Source: Acidobacteriota bacterium (GTDB lineage Bacteria; Acidobacteriota; Thermoanaerobaculia; Gp7-AA8). Taken from it: 43,590 nt of DNA. The position numbers and the translations under genes were made by a program. The notes beneath the pieces are model-generated. The model worked only from the letters and a program-made list of their open reading frames with translations. It was not told the DNA's origin and searched no databases. Positions within the stretch are counted from its first letter, which is position 1, and every line of letters starts with the position of its first letter. The stretch spans positions 1 through 43,590 of the forward strand of contig JAOBAU010000175.1 in the NCBI GenBank assembly GCA_025463165.1. The letters are read 5' to 3'. Positions 11,873 to 20,331 of this stretch are shown here, one piece after another.

Positions 11873-11878
11873 TAGACT
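11873..11878 (+). promoter_or_regulatory. Putative -10 box, leaderless start at 11885
   Basis: TAGACT ends 6 nt before the ATG at 11885 and no ribosome binding site is present. The divergent lhr gene has its own TATAGT box on the other strand at 11853-11858. Confidence 0.5.
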
Positions 11879-11884
11879 GCAGCG

Positions 11885-12802
11885 ATGCGGATCTGCGCCG
11901 TGGCCGTGCTGCTGACGCTGGTCGCGAGTGCGGCATTTGCGCAGAAGTGCTCGGCGAATGGGCGGTTCTGTCTCTACAGAGAGTGGAGTGAGGACGCCAC
12001 CGAACCGCGGGTGATCTTTACGATCAGCGACGAACTGTTCGCACCGGGAAAAGTCGTTGGCCGATTTGCGCTGAAGGATCCCGACGGTGAGCCGCTCGTC
12101 TCGGACGATGGACGATTCGTCGTCTTCGTCATGGACGTCTTTCGCAACGCAAGCGTCGCGATCCGCCGCAGCGATGGGGCGATCGTCGCGACGATTCCGA
12201 TCGGCGACCTGCTGACCGAGCACGATATCGAGCTCGCGTATGCGCAGGAATCGCGGTGGTCACTCGAAGGCGATCGCCTCGTGCTGTCGATGTTCACGTC
12301 GCAGCATCCGAAAATCGAGACTCGCGCGAACGTCGAGGTCGATCTTCGCGACGGTCGCGTGCTCACCGCGAAGCGCGATCTCATCGAGCCGCTGGTTCCG
12401 GCGATCCATCCGACAACGGCGAAGTCCAAAACGACGTGGCTTGAGCCGCGTTGTGTCGACGGCGCGACCGTCACATTCGCGACCGCGGGCCTTCCGCGTG
12501 TCGACTCCGCGATCTTCCTTTCGAGCGCTGTCGATACGCCGCTCGCGGAGTATCCGTCGATCGCGCGCAAGGCTCGTATCTCCGGCACGGTACGCGTCGA
12601 AGCGCTCGTCGACGAAACAGGCGCTGTCACCTGTGTGCGCACGACATCACTGGCATTCGGGATCGACAAGTCGGCGCTGGAGTCAGTCCTCCGCTGGCAG
12701 TTCCGCCGCATCCGCACCGGCGCGACGATCGCGCCGGTGCGTGGCATGTTCGATCTCGTCTACGAGCTCGGACGGGTTTCACTGCCGACGACTAACCAGT
12801 AG
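11885..12802 (+). CDS. Exported protein with C-terminal TonB domain
   Basis: The 305-residue protein has a signal peptide (MRICAVAVLLTLVASAAFAQ) and a C-terminal TonB-C domain at about residues 215-295, visible as YPSIARKARISGTVRVEALV, then DETGAVTCVRT and LRWQFRRI. The middle region (30-200) is unrecognised and reads like a small beta domain. Unlike true TonB energy transducers it has no N-terminal anchor helix or Pro-rich spacer, and no ExbB/ExbD genes are nearby, so a role in powering transport is unlikely; in soil bacteria such domains are often found on periplasmic proteins of unknown role. The last 43 bp overlap the end of the convergent M16 peptidase gene. Confidence 0.85.
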   Translation: MRICAVAVLLTLVASAAFAQKCSANGRFCLYREWSEDATEPRVIFTISDELFAPGKVVGRFALKDPDGEPLVSDDGRFVVFVMDVFRNASVAIRRSDGAIVATIPIGDLLTEHDIELAYAQESRWSLEGDRLVLSMFTSQHPKIETRANVEVDLRDGRVLTAKRDLIEPLVPAIHPTTAKSKTTWLEPRCVDGATVTFATAGLPRVDSAIFLSSAVDTPLAEYPSIARKARISGTVRVEALVDETGAVTCVRTTSLAFGIDKSALESVLRWQFRRIRTGATIAPVRGMFDLVYELGRVSLPTTNQ

Positions 12803-15800
12803 TCGCGCGGATACAAACGATACAGTCGCGTGTCGGCGCCTTCCACCGAGCGCAGGTACGCTTCCCAGGCGTCGAGCTGGCGATCGGGACCGATCGTGAA
12901 GTAGATCGCGTCGGGTACATCTTTCCCCTTCACGTTGAAGCCGGGCAGCGTTCGTCCGTAGACGGCGTCTTTGCGATCGAAGAGTTTGTTGCCGAGCTCG
13001 GGATCTTTGCGCAGCTCGAGGATCGACGTCCGGAACTTGCGCACGAGATCGGGCGTGTAGCCGTCGGTGAGATCGTTGGCGATCGCTTCGGCGCGCGCTT
13101 CGTACGTGCCGTTCGCGCGTGTCTCGCCGAAGGCCTGCGCGATCGTGTAGTCGGCGAGGCTCGGATCGCGATGACCGTTCTTCACGACGTCGATCACGAA
13201 CTTCACCGTCTGCGGGATCTCCGGCGTCCGCTCAGCGTAGTAACCCATCCGACCGGTCGTCGGCGATGCGCTCGGTCCGTTGCTGTACGCGAGTCCGGCG
13301 GCGAGCGTCTTGAGGAACATGCCGTGTGCGCCGCCGCCGCCGAAGAGACGCGACGCCAGATAGTCGAGCTGCTTCTCCTTGTCATCGAAGTCGGAGATGT
13401 GGACGCCCGGAACGGACGTCGCGATCACGCCGCCTTTCATGTTCGGTGCGTTCAGTCCGACGTAAATCGGTTTGTCGGTTGCGGCGCCGCGCTCCGCGAG
13501 ACGGGCGTCGATCAGGCGGGTCGTGCCGGCGGGATTGCGAGTTGCCGGTGTTGCATCAAGCGAAGCTGCGAGCGCATCGACGTCGCCGCTCAGCGCCTGC
13601 TGATTCGCGGTCGACGTCACGAAGAACATTCTTGCGGCATTGCGATGGAGGAGCTGTTTGCGCGCGGCGTCGAGCGACGCCAGCACGTCGGCCGGCGGCG
13701 TGAGCAGATCGTCGCGCATGGCGTTGGCGAGATATTCGAAATCGCGCGGCAGACTGGAGTCGGGAATCTCGATCAGCGTCAGGTCGAGATCTTTCAACGC
13801 ATCCTTCGCGATCGCCTGCGCGGCGGGCGAGAGCGACGTCACGTCGCGCTTGGCGAGCCACGTCTTCAGCTCCGCACGCGGCGTGTTTTTCTGCGCGGCA
13901 ACGTCGTTGAAGAACGCGGTCAGCGCATCGCGATCGGCGGCCGGCGCTTCCTTCAGCAGCCAGCGCAGACGGAGCGCGTTGTGCGAGCGCGTAAGAAACG
14001 AATCGGCGTTGAGGAAGTACGGATTCGTCTGCATCCGATACGCGTTGGCCGGGTTCTGCACCCACTGCTCTTCCTGTCCCGACATCGTGTTGCGCAGCTG
14101 TTGCAGCGACTGATCGACGACGTCGCGCAGGCGCGGGAGATTTTCGGGACGCCAGTCGGGATGCTGCAGCACGAGCGTCATCCAGCCGATGGCCCGCTTC
14201 GCTTCATCGGCGCCGATGCCGGCGCCGCGCACGACGAGCTCGACGCGCTGTTTGCGGAGGTTCGTCGAGAAGTAAGCGTTGAGCCCGAGGATCTCTTTGC
14301 GGAGCCGCTCGCTCATTTCTTCGTACGAGACCGGCTTGCCGTTCTCGATGACGCCGCTGCGCGTCAGCAGCGCCGGCATCAGCGAGAGATAACGGAGCTG
14401 CGACGGCGCGAGCTGATCGACCGACAGAGCGACGCCGAGCGTGGCGCTGGTCATGTTCTCGAACGTCGACGTCACGATCGGCACGCCGGCGGCGGTTTTC
14501 GTCGCCGCGTACTTGATCGATTCGTCGAGCGTCATCGGCGGCGTCGAGACGAACGTCGCCGGCGTCACCTTCTTCGCTTCCTCTTCGATGCGCGCCGATT
14601 CCGCTTCGTACTCGTCGCGATAGCGATGGATGGCCGCCTGCGGATCGGTGAGCGCGTACTGCTTCATCAGCCGCTCGGTCTCGGTCTGCGCGCGCGCGGT
14701 CCGTTCTGCTTCCTCGCGCTGCAGCAGCGACGGACTCGGACGCGCGGCGGCGGCGTACGGCGTGACACCAACGAGCTGCCAGCGCGACAGTGCATCACGC
14801 CAGATGTTCTTTCCGGTCGCGAGCTGTTTGCGGATCGCGGCGATCTGCGGCTTGAGCGTGATCGACTTGCGGAAGTCGGGCGTCTTCTCGAGATAGAGGA
14901 ACTGATCCATCCAGACCGAGCCGGTGTTGCGGCCGCCGAACGACGGCGGCGTATTGATCAGCTTCGCGAGGTCGCGCTCACGCTCCGTGAGGCGGCTCAG
15001 GACGCGTTCGTTGAGGTCTTTCAATTCCGCGGAATCGTCCGGCAGCGCGGCGATGCGCGAGATCTCGTCCGTCGTTCGTTTGCGAATGTCGGCGATCTTG
15101 TCGTTCGTCAGATTGGACGCCGCGACGTCGATGAACGTGATCGAGATCGGATTGCCCTGATCGGTACTGATGTCGCCGGAGACGCCGGTCGCGCCGATGT
15201 CGACGACGCGCGTCTTGCTGTCGACGAACATCTTGTAGAGGTTCGTGGTGGCGTCGCCGGCGAAGGTGTTCATGAAGATCTCGGCGAGCAGCAGATCGTT
15301 CGGCGAGAGGTTGTTGACGGCCGGCCACGACAACGCGACGGGACTCGGCTGCTGATCGTTCTTCGTCGGATATTCGGCGATGACGATGCTGCCGGCCGGA
15401 CCCGGCTCCGGTTTCGGCAGCGGCTTCGAGGTCGTCGACTCGCGCTGCTTCGGTTTCGCTTCGACCTTCTTCAGGATCGCGTCGGTGCGCGAGAGCACGT
15501 CACTCAGCGCGACGCTCTGCGGAAACGCGACGATCGTGCCCATGTTGGCGAGGTAGTAATTCGCCGCGTGGAAGTTGCGGATGTCTTCCGCCTTCATCGT
15601 CCGAATGCCCGACGGCTCGCCGCCGGAGTTGTACGCGAGCGGATGATGCGCGCCGTACACGAGGTGATCCATGGCGCGGCCGAGGACGCGATAGCGGTTC
15701 GTGCTCGAGCTGACCATCTCGTTGAAGACGGAGCCTTTTTCTTCGAGGCCGAGAGTGTGATCGGGCTTCTCGGTCACGCCCCAGTTGCGCACTTCGCGGC

Positions 15801-16281
15801 GGATCTCTTCATCGCTGTAGTTGGGATGAAGCAGCGCGTTGAGCTCGGCGCCGAAGAGATCGAAGAAGACGTTCGGGCCGGCGCTGGTGTTGAAGTTGTA
15901 GCTCGTCCGCCACTGTTGCGTGAAGGCGTTCGAGCCGGAGAGCCACATTGTGTCGAGGCCGGCGAACGCGCGTCCGGTCGTTCCTTTGCCGAGGAGTAGA
16001 TGCTCCTGCGTGTGCGGCTCGCCCTGATCGCTGACCGGGATCGAGTTCACCCACGTGTAGCCCTGCGGCACCGACTCGATCTGCAGATAGTCGAGCGTGA
16101 AGCCGCTGCGATCGTGGATGAAGCGCGCGCCGATCGGTTTGTCGGCGGCGTCGAGATAGACGGCGGCGACGTGAAAACCGTTCGCGGCGTCTCCCTTCTT
16201 CAGCGTGGCGAGCTGCAGGTCGGCAGCGAATGCAGTGACAGAGATCATGAGGCAGAAAAGTGCGGCGGCGCGAATGCGCAT
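12760..16281 (-). CDS. Secreted M16C-type (presequence-protease-like) zinc peptidase
   Basis: The 1173-residue protein begins with a signal peptide (MRIRAAALFCLMISVTAFA). It carries the inverted zinc motif H90-T-Q-E93-H94, and E189 in the VFNEM segment lies where the third zinc ligand of presequence proteases sits. Length and order (two M16 pairs of halves joined by a long linker) fit the PreP/falcilysin group, which degrades peptides inside a closed chamber. An export signal suggests a periplasmic peptide-clearing role. The start at 16281 is chosen over 16335 because it begins the signal peptide and GGAGG lies 4 nt upstream. It is 72 bp downstream of the copper oxidase gene on the same strand and may be co-transcribed. 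Its 3' end overlaps the TonB-C gene. Confidence 0.92.
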   Translation of the reverse strand: MRIRAAALFCLMISVTAFAADLQLATLKKGDAANGFHVAAVYLDAADKPIGARFIHDRSGFTLDYLQIESVPQGYTWVNSIPVSDQGEPHTQEHLLLGKGTTGRAFAGLDTMWLSGSNAFTQQWRTSYNFNTSAGPNVFFDLFGAELNALLHPNYSDEEIRREVRNWGVTEKPDHTLGLEEKGSVFNEMVSSSTNRYRVLGRAMDHLVYGAHHPLAYNSGGEPSGIRTMKAEDIRNFHAANYYLANMGTIVAFPQSVALSDVLSRTDAILKKVEAKPKQRESTTSKPLPKPEPGPAGSIVIAEYPTKNDQQPSPVALSWPAVNNLSPNDLLLAEIFMNTFAGDATTNLYKMFVDSKTRVVDIGATGVSGDISTDQGNPISITFIDVAASNLTNDKIADIRKRTTDEISRIAALPDDSAELKDLNERVLSRLTERERDLAKLINTPPSFGGRNTGSVWMDQFLYLEKTPDFRKSITLKPQIAAIRKQLATGKNIWRDALSRWQLVGVTPYAAAARPSPSLLQREEAERTARAQTETERLMKQYALTDPQAAIHRYRDEYEAESARIEEEAKKVTPATFVSTPPMTLDESIKYAATKTAAGVPIVTSTFENMTSATLGVALSVDQLAPSQLRYLSLMPALLTRSGVIENGKPVSYEEMSERLRKEILGLNAYFSTNLRKQRVELVVRGAGIGADEAKRAIGWMTLVLQHPDWRPENLPRLRDVVDQSLQQLRNTMSGQEEQWVQNPANAYRMQTNPYFLNADSFLTRSHNALRLRWLLKEAPAADRDALTAFFNDVAAQKNTPRAELKTWLAKRDVTSLSPAAQAIAKDALKDLDLTLIEIPDSSLPRDFEYLANAMRDDLLTPPADVLASLDAARKQLLHRNAARMFFVTSTANQQALSGDVDALAASLDATPATRNPAGTTRLIDARLAERGAATDKPIYVGLNAPNMKGGVIATSVPGVHISDFDDKEKQLDYLASRLFGGGGAHGMFLKTLAAGLAYSNGPSASPTTGRMGYYAERTPEIPQTVKFVIDVVKNGHRDPSLADYTIAQAFGETRANGTYEARAEAIANDLTDGYTPDLVRKFRTSILELRKDPELGNKLFDRKDAVYGRTLPGFNVKGKDVPDAIYFTIGPDRQLDAWEAYLRSVEGADTRLYRLYPRDYWLVVGSETRPSS

Positions 16282-16353
16282 GAGGCCTCCGGAGACGTCG
16301 CGCGCGATTCTGCACGCAACGTTCGGCCCAGGCAATCGCCCGCCGCGCTCTGC

Positions 16354-17904
16354 CTACTTTAGTTGCACAAATTTTCCAACGGACGGAACGCCGCTCCCAT
16401 TGATGATGAAAAGCAGGTAGTAGCCGGGAGGTGCGAGATTGCCGTTCGCCGGCGCGGTGACGTTCAGATATCCGGAGCTGGTTGTGTACGTGAGTCCGAC
16501 CAGCCGCTGTTCCATGTCGAATGCGTGCGTGACCGCGCCGGGCCGGATCAGCTCCACCGAACGGATCGACTCGGCGTCGGCGCTGCGCACCTGGAACGTG
16601 CTGCCATACGTGATCGTCGATGGCGTCACGCCCGCGATGGCCGGACGCTTCGCCGGCGTGCCGTTGCTGTTGAAGAGATACGGCGGATAGTAGATCTCGA
16701 TGTGCGGCTCGTAGACCTTGCGCTCCGGATTGCCGCCGACGGCGAGCACGCGTCCATCAGGCAGCAGCAGCGTGTTGGAGTGATAGACGCGCGCGAACTC
16801 CATCGAGCCGGCGGGAGCAAACGTGTTCGTGGCCGGATCGTAGAGCTCGGCCCGAAGCACCGCCGTGCTGATGTCTTCATCTTTCGATGAGCCGCCGGAG
16901 ACGAGCACTTTGCCGTTCGGCAGAATGGTGGCGTTGAGCTGCACGCGCGGCGCGACCATGGCCGGACCTCTCGTCCAGACCGGCCTCGCGGCGGAGAGGT
17001 CGATCACTTCCGTCGTCGCGGTGACGTTCTGCGCGCCGGGACCGCCGCCCATGATGATGACTTTCGGACGGAAGTTGTTGGCGGGTGTGAGCGGCAGGAG
17101 GACGGACGTGCCGTAGTCGCGGCTCTGGCCGAAGATGGTCGTGGCGACGTCAGTCCACGTTTTGTTGATCGGATCGTAGAGTTTCGAGTTCGCATTCGAG
17201 CCCGACTCGAACACCTTGCCGTTCGGCAGCAGATTCTGCCGCGGGTAGAGCGGCACGTTCGGAAACGCGTTGCCGCCCGAGGCCCACGTGTTCGTCGCCG
17301 GCGTGTAGATCTCGATCGTCGTATTGGTTGTAGCGCTCGTCGCTTTGAGTCCGGAGATGGCCATGATCGTGCCGTTGCCGAGGACCGTGGCGGTCGGATA
17401 CCAGCGTCCGCCCGCCATGTCTTTGGTGGGGGAGAACGTCTCGGTGCCGGGATTGAATGCGGCAGTTCGGAACTGACCGAAGAACGGGTCGTATCGGATC
17501 GTGCCGCCGATGACGAACGGCCGTCCGTCGGGCAGGACGACCATGCCGTTGCAGAACATGTCCCACGGAATCGTGAAGGTCCTGATCGTCTGCGTGTTCG
17601 GATCGAAGACGCCGGCGGTGAAGATGCGCTGATCGGGATCGTTGCCGGAGCCGGTGACGACGAGGACGCGGCCGGTGTACATCAATGCGACGTGAACGGG
17701 ATTGATCGGCATCGTCGGATCGATCGTTTCCCAGCGGCCGGTCGTGCCGGAGGTTTGCACCAGCGTGGCCATTTTCATGGCGCGTTTGCCGCGCGCATGT
17801 TCGGCCGGCTCGATGAAGGGATGTTCTTCCTGCGCGATGGCCGAGACGGTACACGCCAGGATGATGACGGCAGGAAGGAGACGCAGCATTGCCTTGGAAA
17901 TCAT
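16354..17904 (-). CDS. Galactose-oxidase-like copper radical oxidase (kelch + DUF1929)
   Basis: The 516-residue exported protein (signal peptide MISKAMLRLLPAVIILACTVSA) is made of kelch propeller blades, with LPDG or LPNG turns repeated through residues 75-390, and a C-terminal GlxA/galactose-oxidase-type E-set domain (DUF1929, about 410-516). All residues needed for a Cys-Tyr radical copper site can be placed by comparison with galactose oxidase: C118 in DMFCNG, Y169 in GRWYPT, Y374-H375 in RVYHSN and H460 in VTHAFD. It should oxidise a primary alcohol or an aldehyde and release hydrogen peroxide outside the cytoplasm; the substrate cannot be read. GGAGGA just upstream of the ATG at 17904 fixes the start. 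It is divergent from the M13 peptidase gene. Confidence 0.9.
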   Translation of the reverse strand: MISKAMLRLLPAVIILACTVSAIAQEEHPFIEPAEHARGKRAMKMATLVQTSGTTGRWETIDPTMPINPVHVALMYTGRVLVVTGSGNDPDQRIFTAGVFDPNTQTIRTFTIPWDMFCNGMVVLPDGRPFVIGGTIRYDPFFGQFRTAAFNPGTETFSPTKDMAGGRWYPTATVLGNGTIMAISGLKATSATTNTTIEIYTPATNTWASGGNAFPNVPLYPRQNLLPNGKVFESGSNANSKLYDPINKTWTDVATTIFGQSRDYGTSVLLPLTPANNFRPKVIIMGGGPGAQNVTATTEVIDLSAARPVWTRGPAMVAPRVQLNATILPNGKVLVSGGSSKDEDISTAVLRAELYDPATNTFAPAGSMEFARVYHSNTLLLPDGRVLAVGGNPERKVYEPHIEIYYPPYLFNSNGTPAKRPAIAGVTPSTITYGSTFQVRSADAESIRSVELIRPGAVTHAFDMEQRLVGLTYTTSSGYLNVTAPANGNLAPPGYYLLFIINGSGVPSVGKFVQLK

Positions 17905-17986
17905 GCTTCCTCCATTCAAACTTTCAATTTCGACGGAAGTAAGAATGATAGGTCGCGTTGTGACATCGCGCAAGCCGCCTTCCCTG

Positions 17987-17992
17987 TATCGT
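17987..17992 (+). promoter_or_regulatory. Putative -10 box, leaderless start at 18000
   Basis: TATCGT ends 7 nt before the ATG at 18000. No Shine-Dalgarno is present, in contrast to the divergent oxidase gene, which has a strong one. Confidence 0.5.
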
Positions 17993-17999
17993 GGCGCGT

Positions 18000-20039
18000 A
18001 TGAAGCGCACGTTCTTCGCACTCGCTCTCTTCGCTACGTCGCTTTTTGCGCAGACTGAAAAGCGTCCGCTCGCCGCGTTGCCGTACACGCCGAGTCTGGA
18101 TGTGCCGTCGCTCGACAAAGCGGCCGATCCCTGCACCGATTTCTATCAGTACTCGTGCGGCGGCTGGATCACGGCCAATCCGATTCCGCCCGATCAGGCG
18201 GCGTGGAGCGTTTACGGCAAGACGGCCGACGAGAACGCGCAGTTCCTCTGGGGAATCCTCGAAGAGGCGTCGAAGCCGTCGGCGGATCGAACGCCGTCAC
18301 AACAGAAGATCGGCGATTACTTCGCGTCGTGCATGGACACCGCGGCCATCGAGCGCCGCGGCATCGGGCCGCTGGAACTGCCGCTGGCGCGCATCGACGC
18401 GATGAAAACGAAGCGCGATCTCGCGCCGTTCCTCGCGACCGAGCACTGGTCGTCGTACGGCAACGGCTTCCTGTTCGGCTTCGGCTCCGATCAGGATTTC
18501 GGCGACGCGACGCAGGTGATCGCATCGGCCGGCGCCGGCGGTCTGAGTCTGCCCGATCGCGACTACTACACGAAGACCGACGCGAAGTCGCAGGAGATTC
18601 GCGACAAGTACAAGGCGCACGTCGCGCGGATGCTGCAGCTGATCGGCGAAACGGAGAAGCGCGCCGCGGCCGACGCCGACGCGGTGCTGCGCATCGAGAC
18701 GGAGCTGGCGAAGTCGTCGCTCACGCGCGTCGAGCGCCGCGATCCGTACAAGCAGTACCACAAGATGTCGCCGGCGAAACTGAAGGCGCTGACGCCGTCG
18801 TTCGACTGGACGCGCTATCTCGCCGACAACGGTCTGTCGGACGTGAAGACGATCAACGTCTCCGAGCCGAAGTTTTTCAGCACCGTCGACCGGCTGCTGA
18901 AAACCGTGTCGCTGGCCGACTGGAAGGCGTATCTCCGCTGGCACGTCGCACACGCGCGTGCGCCCTATCTTTCCGAGAGGTTCGTCGCCGAGGATTTTGG
19001 TTTCTATCGCAAAACGCTGCGTGGCGTTTCGCAGATGCCCGCCCGCTGGAAGCAGTGCGTTCGCTACGTCGATCGCGACCTCGGCGAAGCACTCGGCGAG
19101 GAGTTCGTCCGCCGAACGTTTACCGCTGAAACGAAGCAGAAGACGATCGAGATGACGAAGCTCGTCGAGAAGGCGATGGAGCACGAGATTCGGACGCTCG
19201 ACTGGATGACGCAGCCGACGAAACTGCGCGCGCTCGAGAAGCTGCATTCGATCGCGAACAAGGTCGGCTATCCGGAGCGGTGGCGCGACTACTCGAAGGT
19301 CGAGCTGCAGCGCGGCGACTTCGCCGGCAACGTGGTGCGCGCGACGCGCTTCGAGTCGGAGCGGGAGATTCGGAAAATCGGCCAGCCGCTCGATCGCGGC
19401 GAGTGGCACATGACGCCGCCGACTGTCAACGCTTACTACAACCCGCAGATGAACGACATCAACTTCCCGGCCGGCGTGCTGCAGCCGCCGCTCTACGACC
19501 CGAAGATGGACGACGCGCCGAACTACGGCAACACCGGCTCGACGATCGGCCACGAACTGACACACGGCTTCGACGATGAAGGCCGCAAGTTCGACGCGCA
19601 GGGAAACCTGAAGGACTGGTGGACGGAAGCGGACGCGAAAGCGTTCGAGGAGCGCGTCGGCTGTCTGCAGAATCAGTACGCCGAGTACGTGATCGTCGAC
19701 GACATCCACATCAACTCGAAGCTGACCTCAGGCGAAGACGTCGCCGACCTCGGCGGAACGTTGCTCGCCTACATCGCGTGGAAGGAAGCGGTCGCGAACG
19801 AGAACCTGCAGCCGCAGGACGGCTTCACGCCCGATCAGCGATTCTTCATCGGCTTCGCGCAGTGGGCGTGCAGCAATCAGCGTCCGGAGAACGAGCGGGT
19901 GAACGCGCTGACGAATCCGCATTCGCCTGGACGCTATCGGATCAACGGCATCGTCTCGAACATGCCGGAGTTCGCGAAGGCGTTCAACTGCGGCGAAGGG
20001 AAGCCGATGGTGCGGAAGAACATTTGCAAGATCTGGTGA
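18000..20039 (+). CDS. Secreted M13 (neprilysin/PepO-like) zinc endopeptidase
   Basis: The 679-residue protein has a signal peptide (MKRTFFALALFATSLFAQ) and the complete M13 signature: the substrate-binding VNAYYNP motif, the zinc motif H518-E519-L-T-H522 in GHELTHGFDDEGR, and E579 with D583 in GEDVADLGG as the third ligand and its partner. The family cleaves oligopeptides in the periplasm or outside the cell. Bacterial members are about 650-700 residues, so it is full length. The ATG at 18000 is preferred to a GTG at 17991 because of the signal peptide and a -10-like box 7 nt upstream. With the M16 peptidase on the other side of the oxidase it makes a neighbourhood of exported peptidases. 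Confidence 0.96.
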   Translation: MKRTFFALALFATSLFAQTEKRPLAALPYTPSLDVPSLDKAADPCTDFYQYSCGGWITANPIPPDQAAWSVYGKTADENAQFLWGILEEASKPSADRTPSQQKIGDYFASCMDTAAIERRGIGPLELPLARIDAMKTKRDLAPFLATEHWSSYGNGFLFGFGSDQDFGDATQVIASAGAGGLSLPDRDYYTKTDAKSQEIRDKYKAHVARMLQLIGETEKRAAADADAVLRIETELAKSSLTRVERRDPYKQYHKMSPAKLKALTPSFDWTRYLADNGLSDVKTINVSEPKFFSTVDRLLKTVSLADWKAYLRWHVAHARAPYLSERFVAEDFGFYRKTLRGVSQMPARWKQCVRYVDRDLGEALGEEFVRRTFTAETKQKTIEMTKLVEKAMEHEIRTLDWMTQPTKLRALEKLHSIANKVGYPERWRDYSKVELQRGDFAGNVVRATRFESEREIRKIGQPLDRGEWHMTPPTVNAYYNPQMNDINFPAGVLQPPLYDPKMDDAPNYGNTGSTIGHELTHGFDDEGRKFDAQGNLKDWWTEADAKAFEERVGCLQNQYAEYVIVDDIHINSKLTSGEDVADLGGTLLAYIAWKEAVANENLQPQDGFTPDQRFFIGFAQWACSNQRPENERVNALTNPHSPGRYRINGIVSNMPEFAKAFNCGEGKPMVRKNICKIW

Positions 20040-20127
20040 AGCCCGATTTTTTTGTCGCTGGCCGGTGATTGCAAGTCAGTAGATACGGACGTATTGTCTT
20101 GCGTAGTCCGTGTCGGTAAATCTTTAA

Positions 20128-20289
20128 CGACCTGAAGGCGACCATTGCGATCGACCTCCCGGTACGCTCCTGGAGATGACGATCCTCGGGCCGGGCAAAC
20201 TGGCGCTCTTCTACTGGGACTCGAACAACGCTGACAACACCGGCTCGGTGACCGCAACCGTCGCGACGTACAAGGGGCCGGTGACCTGA
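20128..20289 (+). pseudogene. Remnant of a lectin-like (PA-IL/LecA-type) C-terminal domain
   Basis: The frame ending at 20289 reads GPGKLALFYWDSNNADNTG and then a beta strand SVTATVATY before the stop. This resembles the last strands of PA-IL-like sugar-binding or similar exported beta domains, which end in a D-x-x-x-x-D-N-x-G motif. Only about 53 codons are open back to a TAA at 20125, there is no signal peptide, and the only internal ATG (20176) has GGAG directly abutting it. It looks like the 3' end of a lost exported protein rather than a working gene. It fills much of the 292-bp gap between the M13 peptidase and the kinase; apart from it I see only a T7 run just after the peptidase stop. 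Confidence 0.45.
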
Positions 20290-20317
20290 TTCGGTCTGTC
20301 CCGGCGCGCCGCCGGAG

Positions 20318-20323
20318 TATCCT
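20318..20323 (+). promoter_or_regulatory. Putative -10 box, leaderless start at 20332
   Basis: TATCCT ends 8 nt before the GTG at 20332. The sequence between is CCGG-rich and has no Shine-Dalgarno. Confidence 0.45.
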
Positions 20324-20331
20324 TTCCGGCG

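Noticed and set aside
13171-15999. A 942-codon open frame on the plus strand opposite the M16 peptidase
   Set aside because: It is antisense to a gene with a signal peptide and catalytic motif. The translation is Arg/Glu/Val-rich with no domain, as expected from GC-rich codons read backwards.
20176-20289. A 37-codon small gene starting at ATG 20176
   Set aside because: GGAG abuts the ATG with no spacing and the peptide begins within a beta domain, so it reads better as the end of a lost gene.
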